From Candidatus Melainabacteria bacterium (lineage in GTDB: Bacteria; Cyanobacteriota; Vampirovibrionia; Obscuribacterales; Obscuribacteraceae): DNA of 40,268 bases. How positions within the stretch are numbered: the first letter of the stretch is position 1; each line of letters opens with the position of its first letter. The translations under genes were made by a program, and so were the position numbers. Shown piece after piece: positions 7,496-15,620 of the stretch. The notes under the pieces are model-generated. The model was not told the origin of the DNA and did no database searches. It was given only the letters and a program-made list of their open reading frames with translations. The stretch is from contig DTSE01000058.1 in the NCBI GenBank assembly GCA_012965515.1, forward strand, positions 1 through 40,268. The letters run 5' to 3'.

Positions 7496-7905
7496 TGCCA
7501 AACTCTAGCATGTTTTTTTCTCAGTCCGAAGCTTTCAGCGACTCCGATTCCAGTTCAAAACTTCCTTTCGTCACCACAGGTTTTCTCAGTTTCAATCCGG
7601 AAATCACTTCTCCTTAATCCGCCTATTCACTGCCCACAACGACCTTTCGCTGCCAAGGTATGACGAGGGGTGTGTAGCCCGGCGGAGTCGGACCGCAACG
7701 AGGAACTCTGGTACCGACCATAACGAGCCCCTCGTCGAATGCCGCCCCTCAGCAGTTTTGCTATTTGCTTCCATCAGCTCCCAGATATACAGACGAGAAA
7801 CTCGCTCAAAGAGTTCAAGACTCCGACTTAAACCTCTACCGCAAACTCTGGGTAGAACTAAGTAAGTGGCGTTCATCTGTGCCAGCTTAATCGTTGCGGT
7901 GAAGT
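7496..7905. other. Intergenic region with a small inverted-repeat element
   Basis: About 400 bp between the divergent GT4 and M50 protease genes. Within it, GACGAGGGG (7662-7670) and its reverse complement CCCCTCGTC (7728-7736) flank a GC-rich core of 57 bp. A 90-codon reverse-strand open frame crosses the element but shows no recognisable domain and low-complexity Arg/Ser content, so I do not call a gene. The element looks like a non-coding repeat or the remnant of one. Nothing else is seen. Confidence 0.4.
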
Positions 7906-8790
7906 TTGCAAAACCTCCTGAACTGGAATTTCAATATTGGCAAACTGTGGGGCATCGATATTCGCATCCACTGGATGTTGCTTGGTTATATGATTTTCCA
8001 ACTTGTAGATTGGGGACGTGCTGGGCAGCTGTTATACGGCTTCGAGCTGATGGTCGCGCTATGGTTCATCATTCTGCTGCACGAACTAGGTCACTGCTAT
8101 ATGGCCCGAAAGAGAAAGCAGCCTGTGAAGGAAATCCTTCTGTGGCCCCTGGGCGGACTAGCCATGGTTGGCCAAAGCCGCTCTCACGACGACAACGTCA
8201 TGATCGCATTCGGCGGACCAGCGGTTAACCTGATTATCGCGGTGCTGCTCTTTATCGGTCTGGTTTCGACCGGGCAAAAGATTGACCTCAGCTTGCTCGA
8301 ATTGACGCCGCCGTACGGTGATTCGCTCATGCGAGACATCTTCAACATGAATTACGTGATGATTCTGTTGAACCTCTTGCTTCCCATCTTTCCACTCGAC
8401 GGTGGCAGAATTTTTGTCGGCACACTGTCAAAGCATCTGCTCGAACATAAGGTCTTGAAGATTGCAGGTGTAACGACAATCATGGGTGGAATTGGTCTAG
8501 CGATTTGGTCGCTTAGCCAAAACAATCTCACGAACTTCGGTGCCTCTCTGTTGCTCGCCATGAATGGCGAGATGATGCGTCAACAAGGCGTGTTGAAAGG
8601 TTTGAAAACCGGAAAGAAAGCCGACGTATTGGATGTGATCGGCACTGATTTGAAGCAGAAGCAGCATGCGATCAACCCGATAAACCAGGCGCGGGCAAAC
8701 AAGAAGGCTACAGAGATTCTCGATAATCTAACGAAACCGAAAAAGAGTGAGTCCGTGGCAGAAAAACCGCCGGAATCCGAAGCGAAGTAA
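7906..8790 (+). CDS. M50-family site-2-type membrane metalloprotease
   Basis: A 294-residue integral membrane protein. Zinc motif HELGH lies at residues 59-63 inside a hydrophobic helix (ALWFIILLHELGHCYMARK), and the third ligand Asp165 is in LLPIFPLDGGRIF. The paired GGPAVNLIIAVLLF segment at about 103-117 is also typical. The enzymes cut substrate proteins within the membrane. It lacks the PDZ domain of RseP and the CBS pair of some cyanobacterial and archaeal members. Instead a soluble C-terminal tail of about 90 residues, Lys/Glu-rich, follows the last helix. The start is a TTG at 7906 with a weak GTGAAG upstream; no better in-frame start precedes it. No partner anti-sigma factor is nearby, so the substrate is unknown. 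Confidence 0.87.
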   Translation: MQNLLNWNFNIGKLWGIDIRIHWMLLGYMIFQLVDWGRAGQLLYGFELMVALWFIILLHELGHCYMARKRKQPVKEILLWPLGGLAMVGQSRSHDDNVMIAFGGPAVNLIIAVLLFIGLVSTGQKIDLSLLELTPPYGDSLMRDIFNMNYVMILLNLLLPIFPLDGGRIFVGTLSKHLLEHKVLKIAGVTTIMGGIGLAIWSLSQNNLTNFGASLLLAMNGEMMRQQGVLKGLKTGKKADVLDVIGTDLKQKQHAINPINQARANKKATEILDNLTKPKKSESVAEKPPESEAK

Positions 8791-8792
8791 CC

Positions 8793-8858
8793 ACTGCGAC
8801 TGCGACTGCGACTACGACTGCGACTGCGACTACGCCTGCGCCTGAACCTGAACCTAAA
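8793..8858. repeat. Hexanucleotide repeat between convergent genes
   Basis: Eleven hexamers in succession: ACTGCG with variants ACTACG, CCTGCG, CCTGAA and CCTAAA, drifting in that order from left to right. It fills the gap between the M50 gene stop (8790) and the stop of the efflux pump gene on the other strand (8854-8856), overlapping the last codons of the latter by a few bases. Confidence 0.9.
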
Positions 8859-11800
8859 CCTCTTCCTTTCGATTCAGACCGGCGCCGAAGAGTTTCAATA
8901 AAGCTGGAATCACGACCAAAGTGAGCGCGGTGGATGTGACCATGCCGCCAAGAATTACTATCGCGAGCGGTTGTTCCAATTCGCGCCCAGCGCCCCCTAG
9001 AACGGCGATTGGAAGCACACCCAGTGAAGCAGCCAGAGCGGTCATCAAAACGGGGCTGAGGCGGTCGAGAGCGCTGTGTCGCACGACATCCTCGAGGGTT
9101 CCGCCCTCCTCGCTCAATTGATTGAAGTGCGCGACGAGCATTATTCCGTTTCGCGTGGATATTCCAAATAGCGTCATAAAACCGACCATCGAGCCCACGC
9201 TAAGAACCGCGCCGGAGAAAAGCACCGCCCAAATCCCGCCGACAAGCGCGAGCGGCAAATTCGCCATAATGATAATGGCTGCTTTTGGCGACTTGAAAGC
9301 AAGCGACAGAAGCAAGAACATGCCGACCAGTGCGGCGGCGAGCAAGACACCCAACTGCCGCGAAGCCTCTTCCTGTGCCTCGAACTGTCCACCATAAACG
9401 ATGTAATAGCCGGTCGGCAATTGCACGTCTTGCGCGATTCGCTTCTTCGCTTCGCTGATGAGGCTGCCGAGGTCGCGACCGGATACATTGGCTTGGACAA
9501 CGACGCGCCGGGAAATGTTCTCGTGGCTGATTGTGTTAGGGCTCTGCCCTTCTGTTACCGTGGCGAGCGCTCCCAGTGGCACCTTCACGTCCGAAGGAGT
9601 ATCGACCAGGGTCGATTTGATGACGCTTAGATTATTGCGAAACTCAGGTTTGAGCCAAACATACATGTCGAATGCTTTCTGCCCTTCGAGCACTTGCGAA
9701 ACGGTCACACCGCGAAAAGCCGCTTCAATCGAGTCGGATAAATCCTTCACTCTGACGCCGTAACGCGCCGCGGCTTCACGATTGACCTTGATGGAAATTT
9801 GCGGGACATCGACAATTTGCTCAACGTGCACATCAACAGCACCACGAATTTCTTTCATGACCTTCTCTACCTTGAGTGCATATTCGTGCAAAACATCAAG
9901 GTCAGGACCAAATAGTTTCACAGCAATGGCAGCATTCACGCCGGAGAGCGCGTGGTCCATGCGATGCTGGAGGTAAGAGCCGCTGTCAGCGACAAGACCG
10001 GGCACATGGGAAAACTCATGCCTGATGTGATTTAGCAATTTCTGCTTATCAGGCGTATCCGGCTTCAATCGAATGTCGAACTCGCTGACATTGCTTGCAC
10101 CATAGTCTTCACCGCCCTCCGCACGCCCGGCCCGCTGACTGGCAGCCATGATTTCGTGCTTGGCGATGAAGTGCGAGGTCAACTCCGCCCCCATTTGTGT
10201 TGTCGTTTCGAGGCTGGTGCCCGGCATAAATGTGGTCACGACGATCAAATTGTTCTCGTCGAAAGGCGGCAGAAATTCTGTCCCAAGAACAAACAGGTTC
10301 GCAATTGAGAAAGCGAAAAGCAGCAACGCCCCTGCGAGGATGGAACGGGGGCGTCGAACGGAGAAATTCAGAACAGGCATGTACAAGTTCTTCAAAAACT
10401 TGACGACACGCCCGTCGCCCTCCTCGCCTCCTTTCGTGTTCTTCAGCAAAATACTGCACATTGCCGGCGTGACTGTAAGCGCAACACCGAGCGACGCGAC
10501 AAGCGAAACAAGATAAGCATAGGCAAGCGGCGTAAAAATCTTGCCTTCCAGTCCCTTAAGAGACAACACCGGCAAGAACATCAAAGCAACAATCATGGTG
10601 GCATACACAACAGCACCACGCACTTCAGCAGACGCTTCGAACATCACGGTCAACGCCGGCTTGGGTTGCGCCAACGTACCGTTTTCTCTGAGGCGCCTGT
10701 AAATGTTCTCCACATCGATAATCGCATCGTCAACGACTTCACCGATGGCAATAGCCAGTCCGCCCAGTGTCATCGTGTTAATCGTATATCCGTGCAGTTT
10801 CAACGCGATAATCGCCGCCAGCAAAGAAAGCGGAATTGCTGTAAGCGAAATGATTGCGGTCCGCCAGTTTTGCAAGAACGCGAACAAAATGATAATCACC
10901 AAAACTCCGCCGAGAATAACAGCCTCTGAGACATTCTTGACGGCGATTTCGATAAAATCAGCCTGGCGAAAAGTCGTGATGACTTGAACATCTTTGGGAA
11001 ATGTTTGGCGCAACTCGCCGAGAGCCTTCTCCAGCGAACGCGTTGTCTCGAGAGTGTTGGCTTCAGGCTGTTTGAAAACTGTGAGCACGACACCGGGATG
11101 ACCATCTACAATCGCATCGCCTATTTTGAACTGCGCGCCTAATTTCACATCAGCGACATTACCAAGTAAAACCGGCTGATTGCCGCGTTCGACAATGACA
11201 GTTTCCGCAATCTCGGCAGGGGACGAAACACGCCCAAGCCCGCGCACCAGCTCTTCCTTTTCGTTCGAGCGAACGATACCGCCCGCGGTGTTGAGGTTGC
11301 TTCCGCGTGCAGCCGCTACAACCTGCGCAAGCGTCACATCATACTGTTTCAGTTTCTCCGGATCGACAAGTACCTGATACTGCTTCACGTCCCCGCCGAT
11401 AACCACCACGTTCGACACGCCTGGAACAGCCATGAGACGCATTCGCAGAGTCCAATCGGCAATGGTTCGCAAATCCATTGCCGATGTTTCGCCAGTGGAA
11501 TACAAACCGATTTTCAGAATATCTCCGGCAGCAGTAGTCATCGGAGCCAACACAGGCTCATTCACATTCTCAGGCAGCTGCCCTCGTGCCGACTGCAGTT
11601 TTTCAGAAACCAACTGCCTGGCTACAAGTACGTTGGTTGAGTCTTGAAAAATGATGGTGATCACCGACAATCCTATTGTCGAGACTGAACGCACTACTTT
11701 TACGTTCGCCGTGCCATTGAGATTGGCTTCCAGCGGGCGCGTCACAAGACTTTCAACTTCCTCCGGCGCGAAGCCGGGAGCTTCGGTAAGAACCACTACA

Positions 11801-11937
11801 CGAATGGGAGCGAAGTCGGGAAAGACATCGACAGGCATGGTCTCAGTCGCATACAAACCGCCAATCAACCAAACTACGGCAAGGATTGCTACGATCCAGC
11901 GATTGTTGATCGACCATTGGATAAAACGATTGATCAT
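8854..11937 (-). CDS. Heavy-metal RND efflux pump, CusA/CzcA family
   Basis: A 1027-residue inner-membrane proton antiporter of the HME-RND class, full length for the family. It starts MINRFIQWSINNRW, directly followed by the first membrane helix and TMPVDVFPDFAPI. The membrane helix 4 motif GEVVDDAIIDVENIYRR carries the acidic proton-relay residues that mark the heavy-metal branch. Two large periplasmic loops and twelve membrane helices follow the usual duplicated layout. It would form a trimer and export a metal ion such as Cu, Ag, Zn, Co or Ni; the ion cannot be read. ATG 11937 is chosen because the frame upstream overlaps the preceding gene and shows no family similarity. It follows the adaptor reading frames by 13 bp, so all are one operon; no outer-membrane channel gene is in the window. 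Confidence 0.95.
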   Translation of the reverse strand: MINRFIQWSINNRWIVAILAVVWLIGGLYATETMPVDVFPDFAPIRVVVLTEAPGFAPEEVESLVTRPLEANLNGTANVKVVRSVSTIGLSVITIIFQDSTNVLVARQLVSEKLQSARGQLPENVNEPVLAPMTTAAGDILKIGLYSTGETSAMDLRTIADWTLRMRLMAVPGVSNVVVIGGDVKQYQVLVDPEKLKQYDVTLAQVVAAARGSNLNTAGGIVRSNEKEELVRGLGRVSSPAEIAETVIVERGNQPVLLGNVADVKLGAQFKIGDAIVDGHPGVVLTVFKQPEANTLETTRSLEKALGELRQTFPKDVQVITTFRQADFIEIAVKNVSEAVILGGVLVIIILFAFLQNWRTAIISLTAIPLSLLAAIIALKLHGYTINTMTLGGLAIAIGEVVDDAIIDVENIYRRLRENGTLAQPKPALTVMFEASAEVRGAVVYATMIVALMFLPVLSLKGLEGKIFTPLAYAYLVSLVASLGVALTVTPAMCSILLKNTKGGEEGDGRVVKFLKNLYMPVLNFSVRRPRSILAGALLLFAFSIANLFVLGTEFLPPFDENNLIVVTTFMPGTSLETTTQMGAELTSHFIAKHEIMAASQRAGRAEGGEDYGASNVSEFDIRLKPDTPDKQKLLNHIRHEFSHVPGLVADSGSYLQHRMDHALSGVNAAIAVKLFGPDLDVLHEYALKVEKVMKEIRGAVDVHVEQIVDVPQISIKVNREAAARYGVRVKDLSDSIEAAFRGVTVSQVLEGQKAFDMYVWLKPEFRNNLSVIKSTLVDTPSDVKVPLGALATVTEGQSPNTISHENISRRVVVQANVSGRDLGSLISEAKKRIAQDVQLPTGYYIVYGGQFEAQEEASRQLGVLLAAALVGMFLLLSLAFKSPKAAIIIMANLPLALVGGIWAVLFSGAVLSVGSMVGFMTLFGISTRNGIMLVAHFNQLSEEGGTLEDVVRHSALDRLSPVLMTALAASLGVLPIAVLGGAGRELEQPLAIVILGGMVTSTALTLVVIPALLKLFGAGLNRKEEV

Positions 11938-11950
11938 TTGCGCAGCCCAA

Positions 11951-12283
11951 TCATTGCTTCGACTCTGACTGCGATTGGGATTCGCTTGGGGTGTCAAGAG
12001 CGCCTGTGGGCGCGGCTGGTGAACCGACCACATTGGGTGAAGCCTGCATGCGCTTGCCAATGTAACTCCAGATTGCCAACACGATAAAAGCAGCCGCTAC
12101 GCCGAGAGCGAAGAAGATCGCCAGCTGGGCCTTAGTATTGACCTTTGGTGCGGCATCGGCGCCATGTGCGGCATGATCCGGGTTATCGGCATCGTCGTCA
12201 TGACCTTCTCCAGGTCTTAGTGCGGACTCTGCCTTCAGTTGCTGCGCCCCTCTGAGGACAACCTGGTCGCTAAGCAACTTCAA
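11951..12283 (-). pseudogene. C-terminal piece of the RND adaptor, out of frame, with a membrane helix
   Basis: A 110-residue frame starting from a TTG inside the end of the adaptor gene. Its first residues, LLSDQVVLRGAQQLKAES, are the typical last strand of CzcB/CusB-type adaptors, which normally sits in the same protein as the preceding frame. Then follow a His/Asp-rich stretch (HDDDADNPDHAAHGAD) that could bind metal and a membrane helix (residues about 53-75), ending in a Ser/Gln-rich tail. It is best read as the severed C-terminus of the adaptor, either translated by +1 frameshifting or as a separate small protein, or not at all. The C-terminal membrane helix is unusual for this family. 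Confidence 0.55.
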
Positions 12284-13532
12284 GACCGGTTTTTACTTCC
12301 ACAGGTTTGAAAGAATTGTCCGATTTTGTATAGACGAAACGTTTGCCATCATCCTTTACCACTGCCGAGGCTGGCAAGATCAGGGTTTGCTTGTCCTTTG
12401 AGCCAACTACGATCTGAGCCTGGACAAACATTCCCGGGCGCAATATGCCTTCAGGGTTCTCCGTCACAATCCGCACATGGAGAGTCTTTGTCGCATCATC
12501 GACAACAGTTCCGACTGACGAAATCTTTCCGCGCAAAGTCTGTTGAGAAGGGGTCGTAATCACTACTTCCTGACCTTGCTTTACGTTCGGAATTTGTTCT
12601 TGAAAAATGTCCACCATCACCCAGATTGGGTTCAAATTAACAATGCTAAAAACATTCTTCGCCGGGTCGACGCGCTCACCGAGGGTGATGTCGCGCTGGG
12701 TAATAGCACCACTGACAGGAGCAACGATAGGCAAGTCCGCGGTCACATGATTTGTCTGCAAGCTCTTCTCGATTTCAGGCTTTCCGATACCCATGATTTC
12801 GAGCTGATCTTCAGCGGATTCAATAGTCATCTTCAATTGACTCTGCAGCAGTGCGACTTCCTGTTTCAAGCGCTGCTGCAAGGTCGCCAACTTCACTTGC
12901 GCCGATTCGTATGCGTTCTTCGCTTCTTGCAATGATTTACGGGCACTGATACCCTCTTTGAACAGCTCTGACTCTCTGTCATAACTCGTTTTCGCCAGTT
13001 GCACTTCATTGGTCTGCAGTGTTATGTCGCTGCCAATCTCAGTTTTAGATCGCGTTATTTCGCCTTGAATGCGAGTTCGATCGTTGAGAAGTTGCGTCAG
13101 AGTCGTTGCCACTTCAATACTGTGAACGAGCGCCAACACTTGCCCCTTCTTGACCGCATCACCCTGTTTTGCATAAACGCTCTGCACTACTCCCGACACC
13201 GGAGGATTCACATCAAATGACTGTGTCTCCGCTGCTTGAACTTCTCCGGTGGCGGAAAGAGTATCCTTCAAGAAGGAAAATCTAGGCGGACCAACTTGCA
13301 AACCAAGCGCACGTTGTCCTTGCTCATTGGCTGTCACTGTCTGCGGCTTGTCTTTATCGCCCCCGGCAAACGCCTCATTCTCACCTTCGTGTGCATAAAC
13401 GGAAAAGGGAAGCGTCACACAAATAAATGCTGCCGCTATCAAAACACCAAGGGCATAAATAATTGACAAACCTCTCCAGTTTGCCAGTGTCGATGAGAGA
13501 TTTCCGTAACTTTGCAAGAGGATCCTTTTCAA
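12270..13532 (-). CDS. RND periplasmic adaptor, CzcB/CusB family, C-terminus broken
   Basis: A 420-residue membrane-fusion protein. An N-terminal membrane or signal segment (about 22-46) and VYAHEGENEAFAGG are followed by the beta-barrel/lipoyl half (NPPVSGVVQSVYAKQGDAVKKGQVL), an alpha-hairpin (about 135-245), the second lipoyl half (LPIVAPVSGAITQRDITLGERV) and the barrel part PIWVMVDIFQEQIPNVKQG. It ends at VEVKTGLEVA then TAG, where relatives continue with about 14 residues plus a final strand. That strand is present in the next frame (11951-12283), so an indel has disrupted the gene. The start is a TTG at 13532 with a poor ribosome site; no ATG or GTG fits better. It would connect the inner-membrane pump to an outer-membrane channel. 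Confidence 0.88.
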   Translation of the reverse strand: MKRILLQSYGNLSSTLANWRGLSIIYALGVLIAAAFICVTLPFSVYAHEGENEAFAGGDKDKPQTVTANEQGQRALGLQVGPPRFSFLKDTLSATGEVQAAETQSFDVNPPVSGVVQSVYAKQGDAVKKGQVLALVHSIEVATTLTQLLNDRTRIQGEITRSKTEIGSDITLQTNEVQLAKTSYDRESELFKEGISARKSLQEAKNAYESAQVKLATLQQRLKQEVALLQSQLKMTIESAEDQLEIMGIGKPEIEKSLQTNHVTADLPIVAPVSGAITQRDITLGERVDPAKNVFSIVNLNPIWVMVDIFQEQIPNVKQGQEVVITTPSQQTLRGKISSVGTVVDDATKTLHVRIVTENPEGILRPGMFVQAQIVVGSKDKQTLILPASAVVKDDGKRFVYTKSDNSFKPVEVKTGLEVA

Positions 13533-13794
13533 TTGATTCGAGGTTGCCTTAAGCGGATCGCTGTTTTACAAGGGGTAGATCAACTTCCAATCTGCTACCA
13601 AATTGAAGTCAAATCAGTGTTCAACCACCCCTTTTCATTTACCGAAGTGACAACCGTTTTCATAGTCCCAGTGTCACTTTCCGCTCTTCACCATAATACC
13701 TAATTAGCCAAAAAAGAAAGCTTATGCGAAACTAGGTTGTGCTAATCTCAAATGGGAACCAAAACCACTTCCAGTTCATTTCCAAATCAAATTT
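13533..13794. other. Divergent intergenic region, no gene seen
   Basis: About 260 bp of AT-richer DNA separate the leftward efflux operon from the rightward MshEN-like gene and must hold both promoters. I see no clear -35/-10 pair and no coding potential; the short open frames here are not supported. Confidence 0.4.
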
Positions 13795-13799
13795 AGGAG
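13795..13799 (+). promoter_or_regulatory. Ribosome-binding site pointing to an AUC start
   Basis: AGGAG lies exactly eight bases before ATC at 13808-13810. The next possible standard start, GTG at 13841, has no such site. An in-frame TGA at 13802-13804 excludes any start further upstream. Confidence 0.6.
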
Positions 13800-13807
13800 A
13801 TTGAGCC

Positions 13808-14356
13808 ATCAAAATTGGTGAACTACTGGCGACAGCCGAAGTGATGAGCAAAGATGACCTGGCAGAGCAGCTAGGCTATGCACAGTCGCTTGGTATGCCC
13901 GTTGGTCAGGTGCTTGTTGCTTCGGGTTTTCTAACCAAGCAAGAGATGCTTGCCGCCATTCAAGCGCAATCACTTTTGCTCAGCGGCAAGATCACTCAGG
14001 ACGCTGCAATAAAGATTATTAGAGACATTGTTGACGAAGGTTCCAGCTTGCAGGCGGCGCTGGCCACTGCCGGTGTTGGTCCGGAAGTAACACAAAGTCA
14101 AGACAGGCTCGGCGAATTGCTCGTAGCATCGGAGTTGCTTTCAGAAGAGAATCTCGCCGAAGCTCTTATTGCCAGCGCCGAACTGTCCAGCCCGCTCGGA
14201 CATTCCCTGGTCAAAATGCAGATTATCAGACCCGATCTCGTCGTCGCTGCTCTCACCGTACAAAAACAACTGCGGCAGAGAGAAATCAGTTACGAAGAAG
14301 CACTCGGACGTCTTAAATCCGCAATGAAATTCCGCCAGTTCTATCCAGCCGACTAG
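13808..14356 (+). CDS. Tandem MshEN-like repeat protein, probable AUC start
   Basis: A soluble protein of 182 residues if it starts at ATC 13808, or 171 from GTG 13841. It holds two copies of a roughly 90-residue module. Copy one runs KIGELLATAEVMSKDDL, then GMPVGQVLVASGFLTKQE and AAIQAQ. Copy two runs RLGELLVASELLSEENL, then SPLGHSLVKMQIIRPDL and AALTVQ. This GELL, then LG..LV, then A...Q pattern is that of MshEN/GspE N-terminal domains, some of which bind cyclic di-GMP in secretion and pilus ATPases; here no ATPase follows. Only the start at ATC gives copy one its complete first strand, and it alone has a Shine-Dalgarno sequence. The gene ends before a hairpin shared with the convergent protease gene. 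The role is unknown. Confidence 0.75.
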   Translation: MKIGELLATAEVMSKDDLAEQLGYAQSLGMPVGQVLVASGFLTKQEMLAAIQAQSLLLSGKITQDAAIKIIRDIVDEGSSLQAALATAGVGPEVTQSQDRLGELLVASELLSEENLAEALIASAELSSPLGHSLVKMQIIRPDLVVAALTVQKQLRQREISYEEALGRLKSAMKFRQFYPAD

Positions 14357-14383
14357 TCAAAGTCGACACCATACATAGACCGT

Positions 14384-14426
14384 AAAAAAATACGCCAAAT
14401 GGGTGTGTTTTTAGCACACCCATTTG
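14384..14426 (-). terminator. Intrinsic terminator for the trypsin-like protease gene
   Basis: A perfect 12-bp stem (CAAATGGGTGTG at 14396-14407 with CACACCCATTTG at 14415-14426) has a 7-base loop. On the reverse strand it is followed within five bases by a run of seven U (14384-14390). It lies about 80 bp past the protease stop and 40 bp past the convergent MshEN-like gene, where it may also slow transcription, though without a U tract in that direction. Confidence 0.85.
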
Positions 14427-14507
14427 CCCGTCTCTCTCGCAAAACCATTTCCGCACCTGGATTTAGCTCGTCTTAGCTCGCCGATGATAAGCTAGCGCTC
14501 TTTCGAA

Positions 14508-15410
14508 TTAACGCTGACTGCGAATTCTATCCATGTAGTTGCGCTGCATACGTGATGTAAAAGGACTCGCCACTCCAATTGCATTACCACTGATGCCACG
14601 CCCATGGTCGTGATCATCGCCACTGCTGACCAGCCCTGTGATGCGTCCCTCTCTGTTGAACACAGGACCGCCGGAATTACCTCCGGTGATGTTCGTTCGC
14701 ATCAGGTGTTGAGGCGCATCATTACGGGGATCACCAGGTTGACCCAAGTCCCGGCGAATACCGCTCACTTGAGCTGGAGAAATGTAAGGGGTGTTCGTTC
14801 TATCAGGGAAACCCGCAGCAAAGCCCCTGTGTGGAGCAGCATAACCATCAGCAGCTTGCGCAGGATAGCAAACGTTGTCTGTGTTCAAACCAGTCCGCAC
14901 AGCCAAAATCGCCTGATCGTTTCTCCTGTTGAAAATCCTTGTCTCCGCAGGATATGCGCGCCCGTCCGGCATCACGACGGAGCGACTGGTGGGCGCCTCG
15001 GGTGCGACTCCAAAGCGATGGGGATGAGTAACATGAGCCGCTGTTGCGACGATACACATATCGTTGTGCGAACCAATTACGACACCTGTTCCACCTCCGC
15101 GATCACTAGGGGAGCCAACATGTATTTGCACAGTAGAGCGACTCACATCGCGCCAGATGTTTCCAAAGTCGAGCGTTCCGGTCTGTTGCGAAAGCTGCTC
15201 GCTGGTGCGAAAGTCACATCCAGCGGTGGGCACCCCCCTCGTCAGCGTATTGAATTGATTTTGATCAGGCTGACTTCTGCACTGTTCGCCGGAAAGATCT
15301 GTTGTCGGTCTACTGTTATACACCTCCTGCGCCATCCTCGAGGAAGCCTCTGCTTGCGCGGCTTCGGAACGGCGGGGTCTATCATTAGCAACGTTGGTGT
15401 TGTCGGCCAT
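14508..15410 (-). CDS. Trypsin-like serine protease
   Basis: A 300-residue protein with a chymotrypsin-fold domain (about 85-290). The catalytic triad is visible: His126 in ATAAHV, Asp165 in RRNDQAIL and Ser246 in TGGNSGGPV, with GGGTGVVI just before the first strand. The N-terminal 80 residues are polar and low in structure (many Gln, Ser, Asn, Arg). No signal peptide or membrane helix is seen and there is no PDZ domain, so it differs from DegP/HtrA. It may be cytoplasmic or leave the cell by a route that does not need a Sec signal. ATG 15410 is chosen because GGAG lies six bases upstream; a longer frame to 15446 has no such site. It is transcribed alone, with a terminator at 14384-14426. 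Confidence 0.87.
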   Translation of the reverse strand: MADNTNVANDRPRRSEAAQAEASSRMAQEVYNSRPTTDLSGEQCRSQPDQNQFNTLTRGVPTAGCDFRTSEQLSQQTGTLDFGNIWRDVSRSTVQIHVGSPSDRGGGTGVVIGSHNDMCIVATAAHVTHPHRFGVAPEAPTSRSVVMPDGRAYPAETRIFNRRNDQAILAVRTGLNTDNVCYPAQAADGYAAPHRGFAAGFPDRTNTPYISPAQVSGIRRDLGQPGDPRNDAPQHLMRTNITGGNSGGPVFNREGRITGLVSSGDDHDHGRGISGNAIGVASPFTSRMQRNYMDRIRSQR

Positions 15411-15620
15411 AGTAAGCTCCAATTGAAAATCGAACGCGCAAGGCAACCATGCAAGCGAATATTAGTTCGTCGCAGAGAAAAACCTTTACTGATGCGCGAT
15501 TCAGGGGAAGATCAGCGAGTGAAGTGATTAAGGGATGAGTGAAGTTCTTTAGAAAGGACAGAACCATCTCGGTTCAGCCGTGCCTTCACCATAATCCACC
15601 AATCTGACACGAATGAGACA

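Noticed and set aside
7604-7876. Reverse-strand 90-codon frame in the intergenic region
   Set aside because: Arg/Ser-rich sequence produced by an inverted-repeat element; no domain or start signal.
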